Numbered from the stretch's first letter, positions 14,785-24,106 are shown. The stretch is DNA of 49,252 bases from Oxalobacteraceae bacterium (GCA_021298975.1 JAJTGC010000005.1:67340-116591); one strand, 5' to 3'. Made by a program: numbers and translations. Notes: a model not told the origin generated them from the sequence alone.

Positions 14785-16185
14785 ATGCAGACACCTACCG
14801 TTCAATCAGAAATTCGACGTGGCTGGGCCAGAATCGGGTCCAGATTCCTTCCTTTCGCTGACGCCGCGACACCGGACCTTCCGCTCTCGCGTCTGCTCAG
14901 GCTATCGCTTTTTCAAGTATCGGTCGGCATGGCACTGGTGCTGATGATCGGTACCCTTACACGCGTGATGATTGTCGAACTCAAAGTGCCTGCGGCACTG
15001 GTCGGCGTCATGATTGCTTTGCCTCTGATCTTTGCGCCTTTTCGCGCCATCATTGGTTTTCGCTCGGATCATCATCGCTCTGCCTTGGGCTGGCGCCGCG
15101 TACCTTATCTCTGGATGGGGACGATGGTGCAGTTTGGCGGGCTGGCCATCATGCCATTTGCGCTTCTGGTTTTGTCAGGTATGGGTCATGCCTCGCATGC
15201 GCCCGCATGGGTGGGGCATATGGCTGCAGGTATTGCCTTTCTGCTGGTGGGGGCGGGTTTGCACACCACCCAGACCGTCGGTCTGGCGCTGGCCACGGAT
15301 CTGGCCACCCCCGAGTCTCGCCCCAAAGTCGTGGGGCTCATGTACGTGATGCTCTTGCTGGGCATGATCGTCAGCGCCATCATTTTCGGTGCGGCGCTCG
15401 CCGAGTTCAGTCCCGGGCGTCTGATCCGCGTGATTCAGGGCGCGGCCATCATGACCATGGTGTTGAATGTGACCGCGCTGTGGAAACAGGAGTCGCGCAG
15501 TCGCGGCCGCGCCGGCGCACCGGCCGTGGCACCCGATTTCCGCCTGTCCTGGCAAAGTTTCTGCGAAGGCGAGCATGCCGTACGGCGGCTGACCGCCATT
15601 GGCCTGGGTACCATGGCGTTTACCATGGAGGACGTGCTGCTCGAACCCTACGGTGGCGAGATTCTGGGCTTGAGCGTGGGCGCGACCACCTCGCTGACCG
15701 CGGCACTGGCCGTGGGTGGTTTGCTGGGATTCGGATTTGCCTCGCGCGTCCTGAGCCGGGGGGCCGATCCTCTGCGGCTCGCAGCCGTCGGCGCTGCGGT
15801 CGGGTTACCGGCTTTTATGCTGGTGATCTTTTCCGCGCCCTTGGCCATGCCGCCGCTGTTTGCGCTGGGAACGCTCTTGATCGGATTGGGTGCTGGTCTG
15901 TTCGGCCACGGCACGCTGACAGCCACCATGAACCTTGCGCCCGCAAGCCAGAGCGGTCTCGCACTGGGGGCTTGGGGTGCGGTACAGGCATCCGGCGCAG
16001 GTGTTGCCGTTGCTTTGGGTGGCATTTTTCGGGATATCGCCGCCGCAGTGGGTGGTCCTGCGTTTGGTTATATGAGCGTTTATGCGCTTGAGGTGATATT
16101 GCTGGTGATTACCTTGATTGTCATGACACCGCTGATACGGGGAAAATCGTCTTTTCAAGATTTGGGCAATAATACGAACACTTGA
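14785..16185 (+). CDS. pucC: PucC-family bacteriochlorophyll transporter / LH2 assembly factor
   Basis: A 466-residue membrane protein with about twelve hydrophobic segments and the PucC/LhaA signature features: SLFQVSVGMALVL in the first helix, the loop GFRSDHHRSALGWRRVPYLW, then GVGLHTTQT-like helix 4 (GAGLHTTQTVGLALATDLA) and MEDVLLEPYGG midway. The family belongs to the MFS fold and is thought to bring bacteriochlorophyll to nascent antenna peptides; PucC is needed for LH2 assembly in Rhodobacter. It follows pucBA by 99 bases containing a stem-loop, the standard pucBAC order. Confidence 0.92.
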   Translation: MQTPTVQSEIRRGWARIGSRFLPFADAATPDLPLSRLLRLSLFQVSVGMALVLMIGTLTRVMIVELKVPAALVGVMIALPLIFAPFRAIIGFRSDHHRSALGWRRVPYLWMGTMVQFGGLAIMPFALLVLSGMGHASHAPAWVGHMAAGIAFLLVGAGLHTTQTVGLALATDLATPESRPKVVGLMYVMLLLGMIVSAIIFGAALAEFSPGRLIRVIQGAAIMTMVLNVTALWKQESRSRGRAGAPAVAPDFRLSWQSFCEGEHAVRRLTAIGLGTMAFTMEDVLLEPYGGEILGLSVGATTSLTAALAVGGLLGFGFASRVLSRGADPLRLAAVGAAVGLPAFMLVIFSAPLAMPPLFALGTLLIGLGAGLFGHGTLTATMNLAPASQSGLALGAWGAVQASGAGVAVALGGIFRDIAAAVGGPAFGYMSVYALEVILLVITLIVMTPLIRGKSSFQDLGNNTNT

Positions 16186-16375
16186 TCATCGGGATGAGTC
16201 GCTTCGAGACGCTCATTTTGGCAGAGGCGCCTCGCACCTGTCTCATCAGGTCGCTGGCGGCATTGTTCGCGCTTTGTCGTTTGTGTACTGCCTGCGGTAC
16301 CGCCGTCTTGCCATCGACCTGATGAACTAGCTTCTTAGTCGGGTCGCATTGTTTTAACTGAAACGGGAGAGTGAT
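16186..16375. other. Spacer between pucC and the small peptide gene
   Basis: No gene is convincing here. A 10-bp inverted repeat, CATCAGGTCG at 16244-16253 and CGACCTGATG at 16315-16324, encloses 61 bases and could fold the leader of the next small gene. A weak imperfect stem around 16195-16217 followed by TTTT may partly end pucC transcription. Confidence 0.4.
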
Positions 16376-16483
16376 ATGAAAACGTGGCAGATTTTGTTGG
16401 TTATCTGGGTCGTAGGCGCAGGCTTCATGATTCTTAACCATTTCAATCGCGGAAACATCGAGCGTCTTAAAAACCGCAAGTAA
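16376..16483 (+). CDS. 35-residue single-pass membrane peptide at the end of the puc operon
   Basis: Starts at ATG 16376 with GGGAGAG about 8 bases upstream. One hydrophobic helix (residues 4-20, WQILLVIWVVGAGFMIL) is followed by a polar, basic tail (NHFNRGNIERLKNRK). A strong terminator begins 8 bases after its stop, which supports a real gene closing the puc transcript. Rhodobacter puc operons also end in small extra genes (pucD, pucE) for proteins that associate with LH2, but I see no sequence resemblance to these. An accessory or assembly peptide of LH2 is an inference from position and design. Confidence 0.65.
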   Translation: MKTWQILLVIWVVGAGFMILNHFNRGNIERLKNRK

Positions 16484-16490
16484 CCCGCAC

Positions 16491-16518
16491 CAGGCCGCCT
16501 CTCACGCGGCCTGTTTTT
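16491..16518 (+). terminator. Terminator of the puc operon
   Basis: CAGGCCGC (16491-16498) pairs perfectly with GCGGCCTG (16506-16513) around a 7-base loop, followed by five T. The stem overlaps the last codons of the convergent TAXI-type gene, a compact two-gene ending. Confidence 0.9.
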
Positions 16519-17863
16519 CTACGGTGCTGAACTGGGCCCGCACCAATGCGATGTGTTCTCTCAGCACATAAAGCTGATCCGCGAATGCCAGCGGCGGCTG
16601 CAAACTGTTCACCGACGCCTCAATGTCGGCAAGCTGGCGACCAATGTGGGCGAGCTGTACCTCAGTGAGTTCTTCTCTCATCTCGCGCTCTATTTTCATC
16701 AGGCTGCCATACCAGCGATAAATGCGCGAGCGTACTCGCCATCGATACAGCGGTGCGATAAGCCGTGACACCGGCACCACCACGATCAACAACGGTACCA
16801 TCACAAGCAAAATCCGATCGACCAGGCTTGCCAGCCAGAACGGCAGGCGCTTGTACAGGAAGGGTGCGCCAGAAGTGTAGTAGCGTCGTGCTTCTTCACT
16901 GATCGGGATTTCATGCTCAGTCGGCACCGGGAATTCGCCGGCTTTGCGATACATGCCCGGCTTGCCGTGTACTTCGCGCGCGGCCGCAATCAGCAAATCC
17001 GAAATCGCAGGATGGAGCCCCTCTCTGGCAATCAACTCCACGGGCGTGCCGACCAGCGCGGTGTCTTTCGGTGGCAGATTCAGACCGAGATCGAAGCTGC
17101 CCTCCGGCGCCTCAAGGCGAGAGAGATAACGCAGGCGTCGCAAGTAGCCATCGGCTTGCCGCAGACTCATCAGCTTCACGCCGGGTGCACGCATGAGTTC
17201 GCGAATTTTGCGTCCACGGACTTGCTCGCCAGTGAGGAAAATGGCATCCGTCTTTTTGTCGAGCAGTGCCGCAATCGCATCATCCCCATCGAGATCAAGT
17301 AATCGCGTGTTGGTGGCATTCATGTCGTTTTCCTCGAGCATTTTCAAGGAGAGCAAGCGAGTGCCGCTGCCATCGGGACCAATCGCGATGCGTCGACCCT
17401 TGAGTTGGGTCAGACGATCCAGCGGACTGCGATTGCGGTAGAACACCAGAAAGGGCTGAACGTACATCGTCCCCAGCGAGATCAGTCCCGGGGACACCTC
17501 TGCTTCGGCCAGACCCGTCTGAACCAGACCGACGTCGGCGACTTGTTTTCTATCCCGTAGTCGTTGAAGATTTTCAGCGGAACCATCAGTGATCACGACC
17601 TTGACTTCAATGCCATGGGTACTGATGATTTTTGCGTAGCGTTTGGCCGTGTTGTGAAAGCCGCTGTCCTCGGCACCACTGAGGATAACGACGGTGTCGG
17701 GCGGCGCAGGGCGAATCAGTTTGACGGCCAGCCAACCCAGCGCGAGTGTCACCATGAGCACTGGCACGAGCACCAGCAGCATGTCACGCCATGAGATCGC
17801 AACCAGTCGTTGTACAGGTCGCTGGATAGCGGCACGAATGGCAGTAGTTTTGATTTTTTTCAT
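16502..17863 (-). CDS. Membrane-anchored TAXI-family (TRAP-type) solute-binding protein
   Basis: A 453-residue protein. A hydrophobic helix at about residues 27-50 anchors it at the N-terminus. Residues 57-320 form a TAXI-type binding domain: VVILSGAEDSGFHNTAKRYA near the start, VADVGLVQTG and LKGRRIAIGPDGSGTR in the middle, and DAIFLTG after it. Unusually, a second membrane helix lies around residues 350-372 (LVDRILLVMVPLLIVVVPVS), followed by a helical cytoplasmic tail of about 80 residues. Normal TAXI proteins are free periplasmic receptors feeding a fused TRAP permease, and none is present here. It may act as a sensor or scaffold; the ligand is unknown. Confidence 0.8.
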   Translation of the reverse strand: MKKIKTTAIRAAIQRPVQRLVAISWRDMLLVLVPVLMVTLALGWLAVKLIRPAPPDTVVILSGAEDSGFHNTAKRYAKIISTHGIEVKVVITDGSAENLQRLRDRKQVADVGLVQTGLAEAEVSPGLISLGTMYVQPFLVFYRNRSPLDRLTQLKGRRIAIGPDGSGTRLLSLKMLEENDMNATNTRLLDLDGDDAIAALLDKKTDAIFLTGEQVRGRKIRELMRAPGVKLMSLRQADGYLRRLRYLSRLEAPEGSFDLGLNLPPKDTALVGTPVELIAREGLHPAISDLLIAAAREVHGKPGMYRKAGEFPVPTEHEIPISEEARRYYTSGAPFLYKRLPFWLASLVDRILLVMVPLLIVVVPVSRLIAPLYRWRVRSRIYRWYGSLMKIEREMREELTEVQLAHIGRQLADIEASVNSLQPPLAFADQLYVLREHIALVRAQFSTVEKQAA

Positions 17864-18060
17864 TCAGGGATCATGTTCGAAGAACTTGATTTCGCATGGA
17901 AGCAAACTATGGGCTCATGTGGCCCGCTACATCATCGTTTGAGTTGACTGCTGTCTTATAGGGCCTGATGCGGGTTCACGGTTGGGAAGACAACTGCTGC
18001 AACGGCTGCCTGTCGCGAGGTACTGCATCGGTGTTTTACGAACATCAGAACAGTGCATGC

Positions 18061-19596
18061 TTACATCACGGCACCGACTTGCCAAGGAATAAATTCACTT
18101 TGCCCATAGCCATGCAGCTCGCTCTTGCTGGCTTGTCCCGACGCAGTTTGTACCATCATGTCGAAGATACGCTCGCCCATTGTTTCGATTGAACAGTCAC
18201 CCTCGATGATTTCACCACAATTGATGTCGATGTCTTCCTGCTGACGTTGCCAGAGCGCTGAATTGGTGGCCAGCTTCAATGAAGGCGATGGCGCGCAGCC
18301 GAAGGCACTGCCCCGACCCGTCGTAAAACAAATCAGGTTTGCGCCACCGGCCACCTGCCCGGTAGCACTGACCGGATCATAGCCCGGCGTGTCCATAAAA
18401 ACAAAGCCGTGCTCAAGCACCGGTTCTGCATATTCATACACGGCGCGCAATGCCGTGGTGCCGCCTTTGGCAACTGCCCCGAGGGATTTTTCGAGAATGG
18501 TCGTGAGGCCGCCAGCCTTGTTGCCGGGTGAAGGATTGTTATCCATCTCACCGCCGTTGATGGCGGTGTAATTTTCCCACCAGTGAATACGTTCAATCAG
18601 CTTCTCTCCGACGTCGCGCGACACAGCGCGTCGTGTCAGCAGATGTTCAGCGCCGTAAATTTCGGGAGTCTCCGACAGAATCGCGGTGCCGCCATGCGCC
18701 ACCAGCAAGTCTACCGCAGCGCCAAGTGCCGGATTGGCGCTGATGCCCGAGTAACCATCAGAGCCGCCGCATTGAAGACCTACAGTGAGATGGCTCACGT
18801 CACAGGCTTCGCGTTCGCTACGGTTGGCGATGGGTAGCATGTCTTTGATGAGCTGTATGCCCTTGTCAATGGTTTTTGCGGTACCGCCCGAGTCCTGAAT
18901 ATTAAAAGTACGCAGCAGCGGACCTTCGCTCAGGTGGCTATGATCCAGCCAGGCGGCAATCTGATTGGTCTCGCAGCCGAGTCCAACCACCAGTACACCA
19001 GCGAAATTTGCATGCCTTGCATAGCCGCTGAGTGTCCGGCGCAGCAACTGCATGCCAAGACCACTGTGATCCATACCGCAGCCGGTACCATGCGTAAGTG
19101 CAACGACACCATCAATATTGGGAAACTCGCGCAGGGTATCCGGATTGCTTCGCCGCGAAAAAAAATCAGCGATGCCACGTGCAACGGTGGCCGAGCAATT
19201 CACGCTGGAGAGTATGCCGATGTAGTTGCGGGTTGCGACCTGTCCGTTGCTTCGACGGTAGCCCATGAAGGTGGCCTGTTGTTTTGCCGGGGCTGCTGGT
19301 GCCTCTGTACAAAACGCATAGTCGCGCTGAAAACTGCCCTTGTCTTCACCCAACGAGCAATTGTGAACATGGACATGTTCGCCTGCCTGAATCGCTTTGC
19401 TGGCGAAACCGATAATCTGGTTATAGCGACGTATCGGATCGCCGGTTTGCAAATCGCGCAGGGCGACCTTGTGCCCTCCCGGTATCAGGCCACGCACGGT
19501 GATATTGTCGATGGCGGTGCCTCCCACGAGCTGTTGGCGTGCAATGAGTACGTCATCGAGGGGGTGCAGACGAATCGAGGCACTGTGCTTGGTCAT
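18061..19596 (-). CDS. UxaA-family sugar acid dehydratase (altronate/galactarate type)
   Basis: A 511-residue protein of the UxaA/GarD family. The N-terminal SAF domain (about residues 5-90) begins SIRLHPLDDVLIARQQL; the catalytic part follows a short linker from FMGYRRSNGQVATRNYIG on, with GTGCGMDHSGLG, GLGCETNQ, GLQCGGSDGYSG and GRGSAFGCAPSPSLK. These enzymes remove water from sugar acids such as D-altronate or D-galactarate to give 2-keto-3-deoxy acids, using iron. The length matches single-chain UxaA at about 495-510. The substrate cannot be assigned because no uronate genes are nearby. It diverges from an FAH-type hydratase, so both may serve one catabolic path. Confidence 0.88.
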   Translation of the reverse strand: MTKHSASIRLHPLDDVLIARQQLVGGTAIDNITVRGLIPGGHKVALRDLQTGDPIRRYNQIIGFASKAIQAGEHVHVHNCSLGEDKGSFQRDYAFCTEAPAAPAKQQATFMGYRRSNGQVATRNYIGILSSVNCSATVARGIADFFSRRSNPDTLREFPNIDGVVALTHGTGCGMDHSGLGMQLLRRTLSGYARHANFAGVLVVGLGCETNQIAAWLDHSHLSEGPLLRTFNIQDSGGTAKTIDKGIQLIKDMLPIANRSEREACDVSHLTVGLQCGGSDGYSGISANPALGAAVDLLVAHGGTAILSETPEIYGAEHLLTRRAVSRDVGEKLIERIHWWENYTAINGGEMDNNPSPGNKAGGLTTILEKSLGAVAKGGTTALRAVYEYAEPVLEHGFVFMDTPGYDPVSATGQVAGGANLICFTTGRGSAFGCAPSPSLKLATNSALWQRQQEDIDINCGEIIEGDCSIETMGERIFDMMVQTASGQASKSELHGYGQSEFIPWQVGAVM

Positions 19597-19634
19597 GGTA
19601 TTTTCTCGGGGTTGATGGTGTGGTTTTTGAACGT

Positions 19635-19653
19635 GAGCTTACTATGGAAGCTC
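19635..19653. promoter_or_regulatory. Inverted repeat between the divergent dehydratase and hydratase genes
   Basis: GAGCTT (19635-19640) and AAGCTC (19648-19653) form a perfect 6-bp inverted repeat with a 7-base spacer in the 200-base divergent region. A shared operator for both genes is possible; I recognise no specific regulator. Confidence 0.3.
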
Positions 19654-19796
19654 AGAACAAATAAGCGTCTGTGCATGCCGGGTTGGAAATATGGCTGAGA
19701 AATTGTGTAACCTTCACAGTGCAGGTGCCATCAACATTAACAAAAATATCATCACAAACCCACCGGTAGTGAAGAACAAGCACGAGACTCGACATC

Positions 19797-20579
19797 ATGA
19801 CAACCAGCTACGAAGAAGCCGCTGCCCATCTTTATCCACTTTGGCAGCATAAAACCCGTTGTTTGAATTTGCCTGAAGCCATACGACCCGTTGATCGAAT
19901 GGCGGGATACCGGGCGCAGCAGGCTTTTGCCGAGCGCCATGGGGTTGCCGTCTCTGGCTGGAAGATTGCGGCCACGAGCATCGAGGGCCAGAAGCACATC
20001 GGTGTGGATGGTCCGCTTGCGGGCCGCCTGTTTGCCGATCGTGTTCTTGCCGATGGGGCGAACGTGTCGCTGACGGGTAATCTGATGCGCGTGGCTGAAA
20101 TCGAATTTGCATTTCGCTTTGGAGAGCGGCTCGCCCCGCGTGCTGCCGGCTACACCACTCCTGAGGTGCTGGATGCCGTGAGCGCCATGCACCCGTCGAT
20201 AGAGATTCCCGATTCGCGATTCGAGGATTTCGTGACCGCCGGTGCACCTCAGTTGATCGCTGACCTTGCCTGTGCCAATTTGTTCATATTGGGGCCTGGG
20301 CAGAACAACTGGCGCGATGCTGACTACATCGACGCCGCTATCGAGATCAAACAAAATGGCGTCGCCGTCGATCCGGGTTTTGGGCGGAATGTTCTGGGTG
20401 ATCCACGGGTTGCGCTGACTTGGCTGGTCAACGAATTGTCACGCCTCGGTATCGCTTGCGAACCGGGTCAGTTCGTGACGACCGGTACCTGCCGTGTTCC
20501 TGTCACGGTTCGTCCCGAAGATCGCATTGATGCGGACTTTGGCATGCTGGGACGCGTCAGCTGTTCTTTCAGCGAGTAA
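19797..20579 (+). CDS. 2-keto-4-pentenoate hydratase / FAH-family enzyme
   Basis: A 260-residue protein of the fumarylacetoacetate hydrolase fold, MhpD-like branch. Typical elements are the GWKIAATS strand-helix early on, the metal-site acids in VAEIEFAFRFGERL, SIEIPDSRFEDF in the middle and the late FVTTGTC stretch. MhpD-type enzymes add water to 2-hydroxypenta-2,4-dienoate from aromatic meta-cleavage; close relatives decarboxylate oxalocrotonate or act on sugar-acid-derived keto acids. With a sugar acid dehydratase diverging from it, a role on 2-keto-3-deoxy acids is as likely as one in aromatic breakdown. No other meta-cleavage genes are present. Confidence 0.82.
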   Translation: MTTSYEEAAAHLYPLWQHKTRCLNLPEAIRPVDRMAGYRAQQAFAERHGVAVSGWKIAATSIEGQKHIGVDGPLAGRLFADRVLADGANVSLTGNLMRVAEIEFAFRFGERLAPRAAGYTTPEVLDAVSAMHPSIEIPDSRFEDFVTAGAPQLIADLACANLFILGPGQNNWRDADYIDAAIEIKQNGVAVDPGFGRNVLGDPRVALTWLVNELSRLGIACEPGQFVTTGTCRVPVTVRPEDRIDADFGMLGRVSCSFSE

Positions 20580-20715
20580 GCGCACAAGATTGTTATTGAA
20601 TTTTTTGCGGCCGTTTTGCCCGGGGCGCATGGCCATGCTGATGACCATGCGGATGGCAATAACGGCATCGCTGTGGGCGCCGATGCCGGGCGCAAGAGCG
20701 GTTCAACCCGAGCGA

Positions 20716-22074
20716 CTAGCGCGAAGCCGCTTTGCGTTGCGCAGGTCTTGCGTAAGGAGATACAGCGGGCGGTCGCTTGGTTCCCGCTCTCTGACCCGAG
20801 GGTCTGAAAGAGAGATGATCCGGCTCGAGAGCGAGTACCGAATTGTCGGTGATGTCCTGACCGATATTCATCTCGCTACCGAGTGCAGTGCGGGGTACCA
20901 CCAGCGTCGAGCCAGCTCGGGGCTGCATGTTGGCTGGGATGGCATTGGCGCTGCGTATGACTTGTGGCGTGGTCTGAAATCTTGCCGCAATGCTCTCAAT
21001 GCGCTCGCGCGCGATGGTCACTTTGTGGGATGTCCATGAGGACAGCGCCTGAGTCCAGTTTTTCAGATTCTCGCTGAATTTTTCTGCGTTGGGTGTGGGA
21101 AGCAGGATCTGTGTATCCGGGCTGCCTGTGATGACCGGACTATTGAACTGGGGGTTGAGTGCCTTGAATTCTTCCATCGGCAGCTCGGCCAGTTCGGCAG
21201 CCAGCTTGAGGTCGATATCGCGCGTCTTTTTTACCGACACAAAATAAGGCTTGTTTTCCACCGGTGGCAGCTTCACGCCAAACTGCGCTGGCGAAGCGAT
21301 CACGTTTTTGAGTGCCTGCAACTTCGGGTAGTAGTTGCGTGTTTCCGCCGGCATGTAGGCGGACAGGCTGTTGTAGTTGATCGGACGGCCTGCGGCCTTG
21401 GCTCGGGCGATGGCGCGCATCACGGACCCTTCGCCCCAATTGTAGGCGGCCAGCGCCAGCTGCCAGTCGCCGAACATGCCATGCAAGCGCTGCAGGTAGG
21501 TGAGCGCCGCGTCGGTCGAAGCCAGTACGTCGCGGCGATCATCGCGAAAGGCATTTTGCTTGAGATTGAAACTGCGACCCGTACTGGGAATGAACTGCCA
21601 CATACCCGCCGCTTTGGCGTGCGAGTACGCCTGAGGATTGAAGCCTGACTCAATAAAGGGCAGCAATGCCAGCTCGGTTGGCATCTGTCGCTTTTCGAGT
21701 TCCTGCACCACATGGAAAAGATAGCGCGATGCACGCTGAGCCGTGCGCTGAACGCCCTCAGGGCGGGCACCGTACCAGAAGCTGTGATTGGCTACGAGCG
21801 GGTTGTTAAGTTCCTGAATCGCGAAGCCTTTGCGAATACGTTCCCACAGGTCGCTCTGATCTGCAACGTTACCGGTGAATTGCTCATCCAGCAGTTCAGC
21901 CTCGGCGGCGGGAATCAGTGTGGCGGGCGCCAGTTCGATCGCCTGCTGGCCGAGGTCTTCATATTGCGCGAGCAGCAGAGCACGGTCCTGGTTGGCGAAT
22001 GCGTTCATGTGGAGGACCGAGGCCAAGGCCACAGTCGCCATGCAAGCCAGCGAGGCAGGTTTCAAGTACGGCAT
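20716..22074 (-). CDS. mltD: Lytic murein transglycosylase D with LysM
   Basis: A 452-residue exported enzyme with a signal peptide ending near NAFA (residue 27). The SLT catalytic domain holds Glu142 in PFIESGFNP, followed by AKAAGMWQFIPSTGR and LALAAYNWGEGSV, all classic family 1D positions. Two LysM-like segments follow, FVSVKKTRDIDLKLAAELAE and VTIARERIESIAARF, which bind peptidoglycan. There is no lipobox, so unlike E. coli MltD it is probably soluble in the periplasm or attached otherwise. It cleaves glycan strands between MurNAc and GlcNAc to leave 1,6-anhydro ends. The last 60 residues are basic and Pro-rich. Confidence 0.92.
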   Translation of the reverse strand: MPYLKPASLACMATVALASVLHMNAFANQDRALLLAQYEDLGQQAIELAPATLIPAAEAELLDEQFTGNVADQSDLWERIRKGFAIQELNNPLVANHSFWYGARPEGVQRTAQRASRYLFHVVQELEKRQMPTELALLPFIESGFNPQAYSHAKAAGMWQFIPSTGRSFNLKQNAFRDDRRDVLASTDAALTYLQRLHGMFGDWQLALAAYNWGEGSVMRAIARAKAAGRPINYNSLSAYMPAETRNYYPKLQALKNVIASPAQFGVKLPPVENKPYFVSVKKTRDIDLKLAAELAELPMEEFKALNPQFNSPVITGSPDTQILLPTPNAEKFSENLKNWTQALSSWTSHKVTIARERIESIAARFQTTPQVIRSANAIPANMQPRAGSTLVVPRTALGSEMNIGQDITDNSVLALEPDHLSFRPSGQRAGTKRPPAVSPYARPAQRKAASR

Positions 22075-22239
22075 AGGGTGGATTTTCCTGAGGGCATGCC
22101 GGCGAGGCCGCCCTGTTTCGATCGAAACCGGAGTCTATTGATTAGATGGAAAGGCCGTCAAGCAGAATATCGCCTCGCCTTGATATTAAAAAGTACCATT
22201 TTGACCATGGATTGAGGGGGGCTTGCGCATCCAGCTGCG

Positions 22240-22698
22240 CTAATCTTTCATAAATGAAATGTCGGCGAGCATTCTTGCGCGTCTGGCGGGTTCCTCGGCG
22301 ATATGCCGATAACCACTATGGGTCGGGTGAATTTTGTCGCCGGCCAATTCATTCTCAGGGACTGACAACCAGGTATCACGCCAGATTTCAGCCACTTCGC
22401 GAACCATCTCGCGCTGCGCCAGCTTCGCTTTGGGCGGTAATACCCAGAACACACGGGTATTTGACTGGACGTTTTCCCGAATTTTATTCAGTTCTGCAAT
22501 CGTATTAATACCTTGATAATCATTGGTCCCCAAGCTGATGATGAGGTTTTTAACGGGGAGTTGCGCATTCAATGTCTGAAGATAGTGCTTGTTCCATTGA
22601 GAAGAGGTCCAACCCGTGCGTGCGTAGCTGACGCATTCCTTGCGAAAATGCGAAATGCCCACCGCAATGCTATCGCCGATTACCAAACATTCGAGCAT
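22240..22698 (-). CDS. Small SGNH/GDSL hydrolase
   Basis: A 152-residue SGNH protein. I prefer the ATG at 22698 to the one 24 bases upstream because AGGGGA lies at the correct distance only from the inner one. Block I is VIGDSIAVG with Ser at residue 10, block III is IISLGTNDY, and the Asp-His pair is in GDKIHPTHSGYRHIA. No signal peptide is visible, so it is cytoplasmic or exported by other means. SGNH enzymes cleave esters, often acetyl groups on sugars. It is the leftmost of six SGNH-type genes in the next 13 kb, but stands apart from the main clusters. Confidence 0.82.
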   Translation of the reverse strand: MLECLVIGDSIAVGISHFRKECVSYARTGWTSSQWNKHYLQTLNAQLPVKNLIISLGTNDYQGINTIAELNKIRENVQSNTRVFWVLPPKAKLAQREMVREVAEIWRDTWLSVPENELAGDKIHPTHSGYRHIAEEPARRARMLADISFMKD

Positions 22699-23102
22699 GT
22701 CTAATCCCCTGGAGAAATTCATTTGTCTTGCGCCACAGCCATGACGGTTAATCTGGCAAGGCTGTCGAATTACCGCCGATCACGGTAGACGACGCAATTC
22801 ACGTGCCATCACACCAGCGCCCTGCCAGATTATTGTGTAAATAACAATCATCCGGGTGCAAGCATTGACTGTTCGTTGCGCTAAGAACCTTATCTCCTCA
22901 GGCCGCTAGCGGCGTTGGCATCCAGTACTATCGACCTGACAAGGCGGGTTCCAAGTGCCTGATTTGCATGCCTGTGCGTTGCACAATGGGGTTGACTCGT
23001 TACAAAGTGAAGATTGGTTGAGCGCTCCCCAGACTGTGGTCGGGGAAAATCCTCAGCCAAGGCGCTGGCCTATAATGCGGCGGCTGGCTTTAACAAAACC
23101 CC
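22699..23102. other. Divergent intergenic region with a consensus -10 box
   Basis: No gene in about 400 bases. A perfect TATAAT lies at 23071-23076, 27 bases before the first possible start of the transglycosylase; no good -35 is at the right distance. A 12-base palindrome, GCCGCTAGCGGC, is at 22902-22913. Confidence 0.45.
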
Positions 23103-23882
23103 ATGCCCCAAATGGTGGGCGGCACCAAGGGAAAACTCCCAGGAATCTTGGCCAACATGCAAAACAAGACAAAAATCTTTCTGTGGCTGGCCGCAGCCCT
23201 GAGCGCCGTGTTGGCGCTGATTTTTTTATTGAAGGCGCCTTCGCAGGGCATCGACGCGGAGGACGAGCCGCAGGCGGGGAATGATTTCGCCGTGAACTCT
23301 CTGGCCGCCTTCAATCTCTCCCACGTGAAATATAACGAGACCGAGGCAAAAAATCGGGTGGCTGCCTGCATCAGCCGGCGCTACAGAATTACCTCGGACG
23401 CGGCAAGAAAGATCACGCAGTTGGCCGAACAGGTGGCTGCGAAACATGCGCTGGACCCGAATTTGATTTTGGCCATCATCGCCAATGAATCCAAATTTCA
23501 TCCGCTGTTGGTCAGTCCCGTAGGTGCGCTGGGCCTGATGCAGATCATGCCGAATGTACACAAGCGCAAACTGGCTGCCTACGGTGGAGAGAATGCGGCA
23601 CTCAATCCGGAAGTCAACATGACGGTTGGCGCTGGCATCATCAGCAGTTTCATTCGCCAGACAGGCTCGTTGGACGGCGGCCTCGCGATGTATGTGGGCG
23701 CAGGCTTCGATACCTCGCACCCGTATGTTTACAAAGTCAAATACGAAATGGATGTGTTTCGAGATTGTGCCAACGGTATCGCCAGAAACACGCCCGATCC
23801 TTTTGCATCAAGACCCGCTAAGTCAGTCGTGCCGGAGATTGACGAAGCGCCACCCGCTGGCACAGTGGACGCCGAAAAATAA
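23103..23882 (+). CDS. Membrane-anchored SLT-type lytic transglycosylase
   Basis: Up to 259 residues; the start could also be the ATG at 23157, just before the signal anchor. A hydrophobic helix (about residues 25-44, FLWLAAALSAVLALIFLL) anchors it in the inner membrane, facing the periplasm. The SLT domain (about 95-220) has the catalytic Glu129 in ANESKFHP, then PVGALGLMQIMP and, where most relatives have AYNAG, AMYVGAG. It would cut peptidoglycan glycan strands to make room for envelope assemblies. The 23071 TATAAT box fits transcription starting close to 23083. The tail after residue 225 is polar and likely disordered. Confidence 0.87.
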   Translation: MPQMVGGTKGKLPGILANMQNKTKIFLWLAAALSAVLALIFLLKAPSQGIDAEDEPQAGNDFAVNSLAAFNLSHVKYNETEAKNRVAACISRRYRITSDAARKITQLAEQVAAKHALDPNLILAIIANESKFHPLLVSPVGALGLMQIMPNVHKRKLAAYGGENAALNPEVNMTVGAGIISSFIRQTGSLDGGLAMYVGAGFDTSHPYVYKVKYEMDVFRDCANGIARNTPDPFASRPAKSVVPEIDEAPPAGTVDAEK

Positions 23883-24106
23883 TCGGCAAATGATTCAACG
23901 AGGGCCGGTGCTTCAGCGCTCTTTTCACGCACTGCGTCGCTGTCTTCCTGCGCGATCCCAAAAACGTTGATCAAATAAAGCCCGAAATTTTTGTGGCGAA
24001 AAAAATCACGCCAAATATTTTTTTTATCAGTACCGCGCGTCACACGAGTGCGCGGGCTCGTCACAAAACGAGGATGGATTCAGCGGGTCCCTGAGCAAGC
24101 GGGCGC

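Noticed and set aside
15207-16091. 294-codon second plus-strand frame within pucC
   Set aside because: Shadow frame rich in Arg, Gly and His inside a clear PucC gene.
16244-16324. 10-bp inverted repeat as a riboswitch or regulatory RNA
   Set aside because: A 61-base gap and no conserved core; chance pairing cannot be excluded, so it is only noted in the spacer entry.
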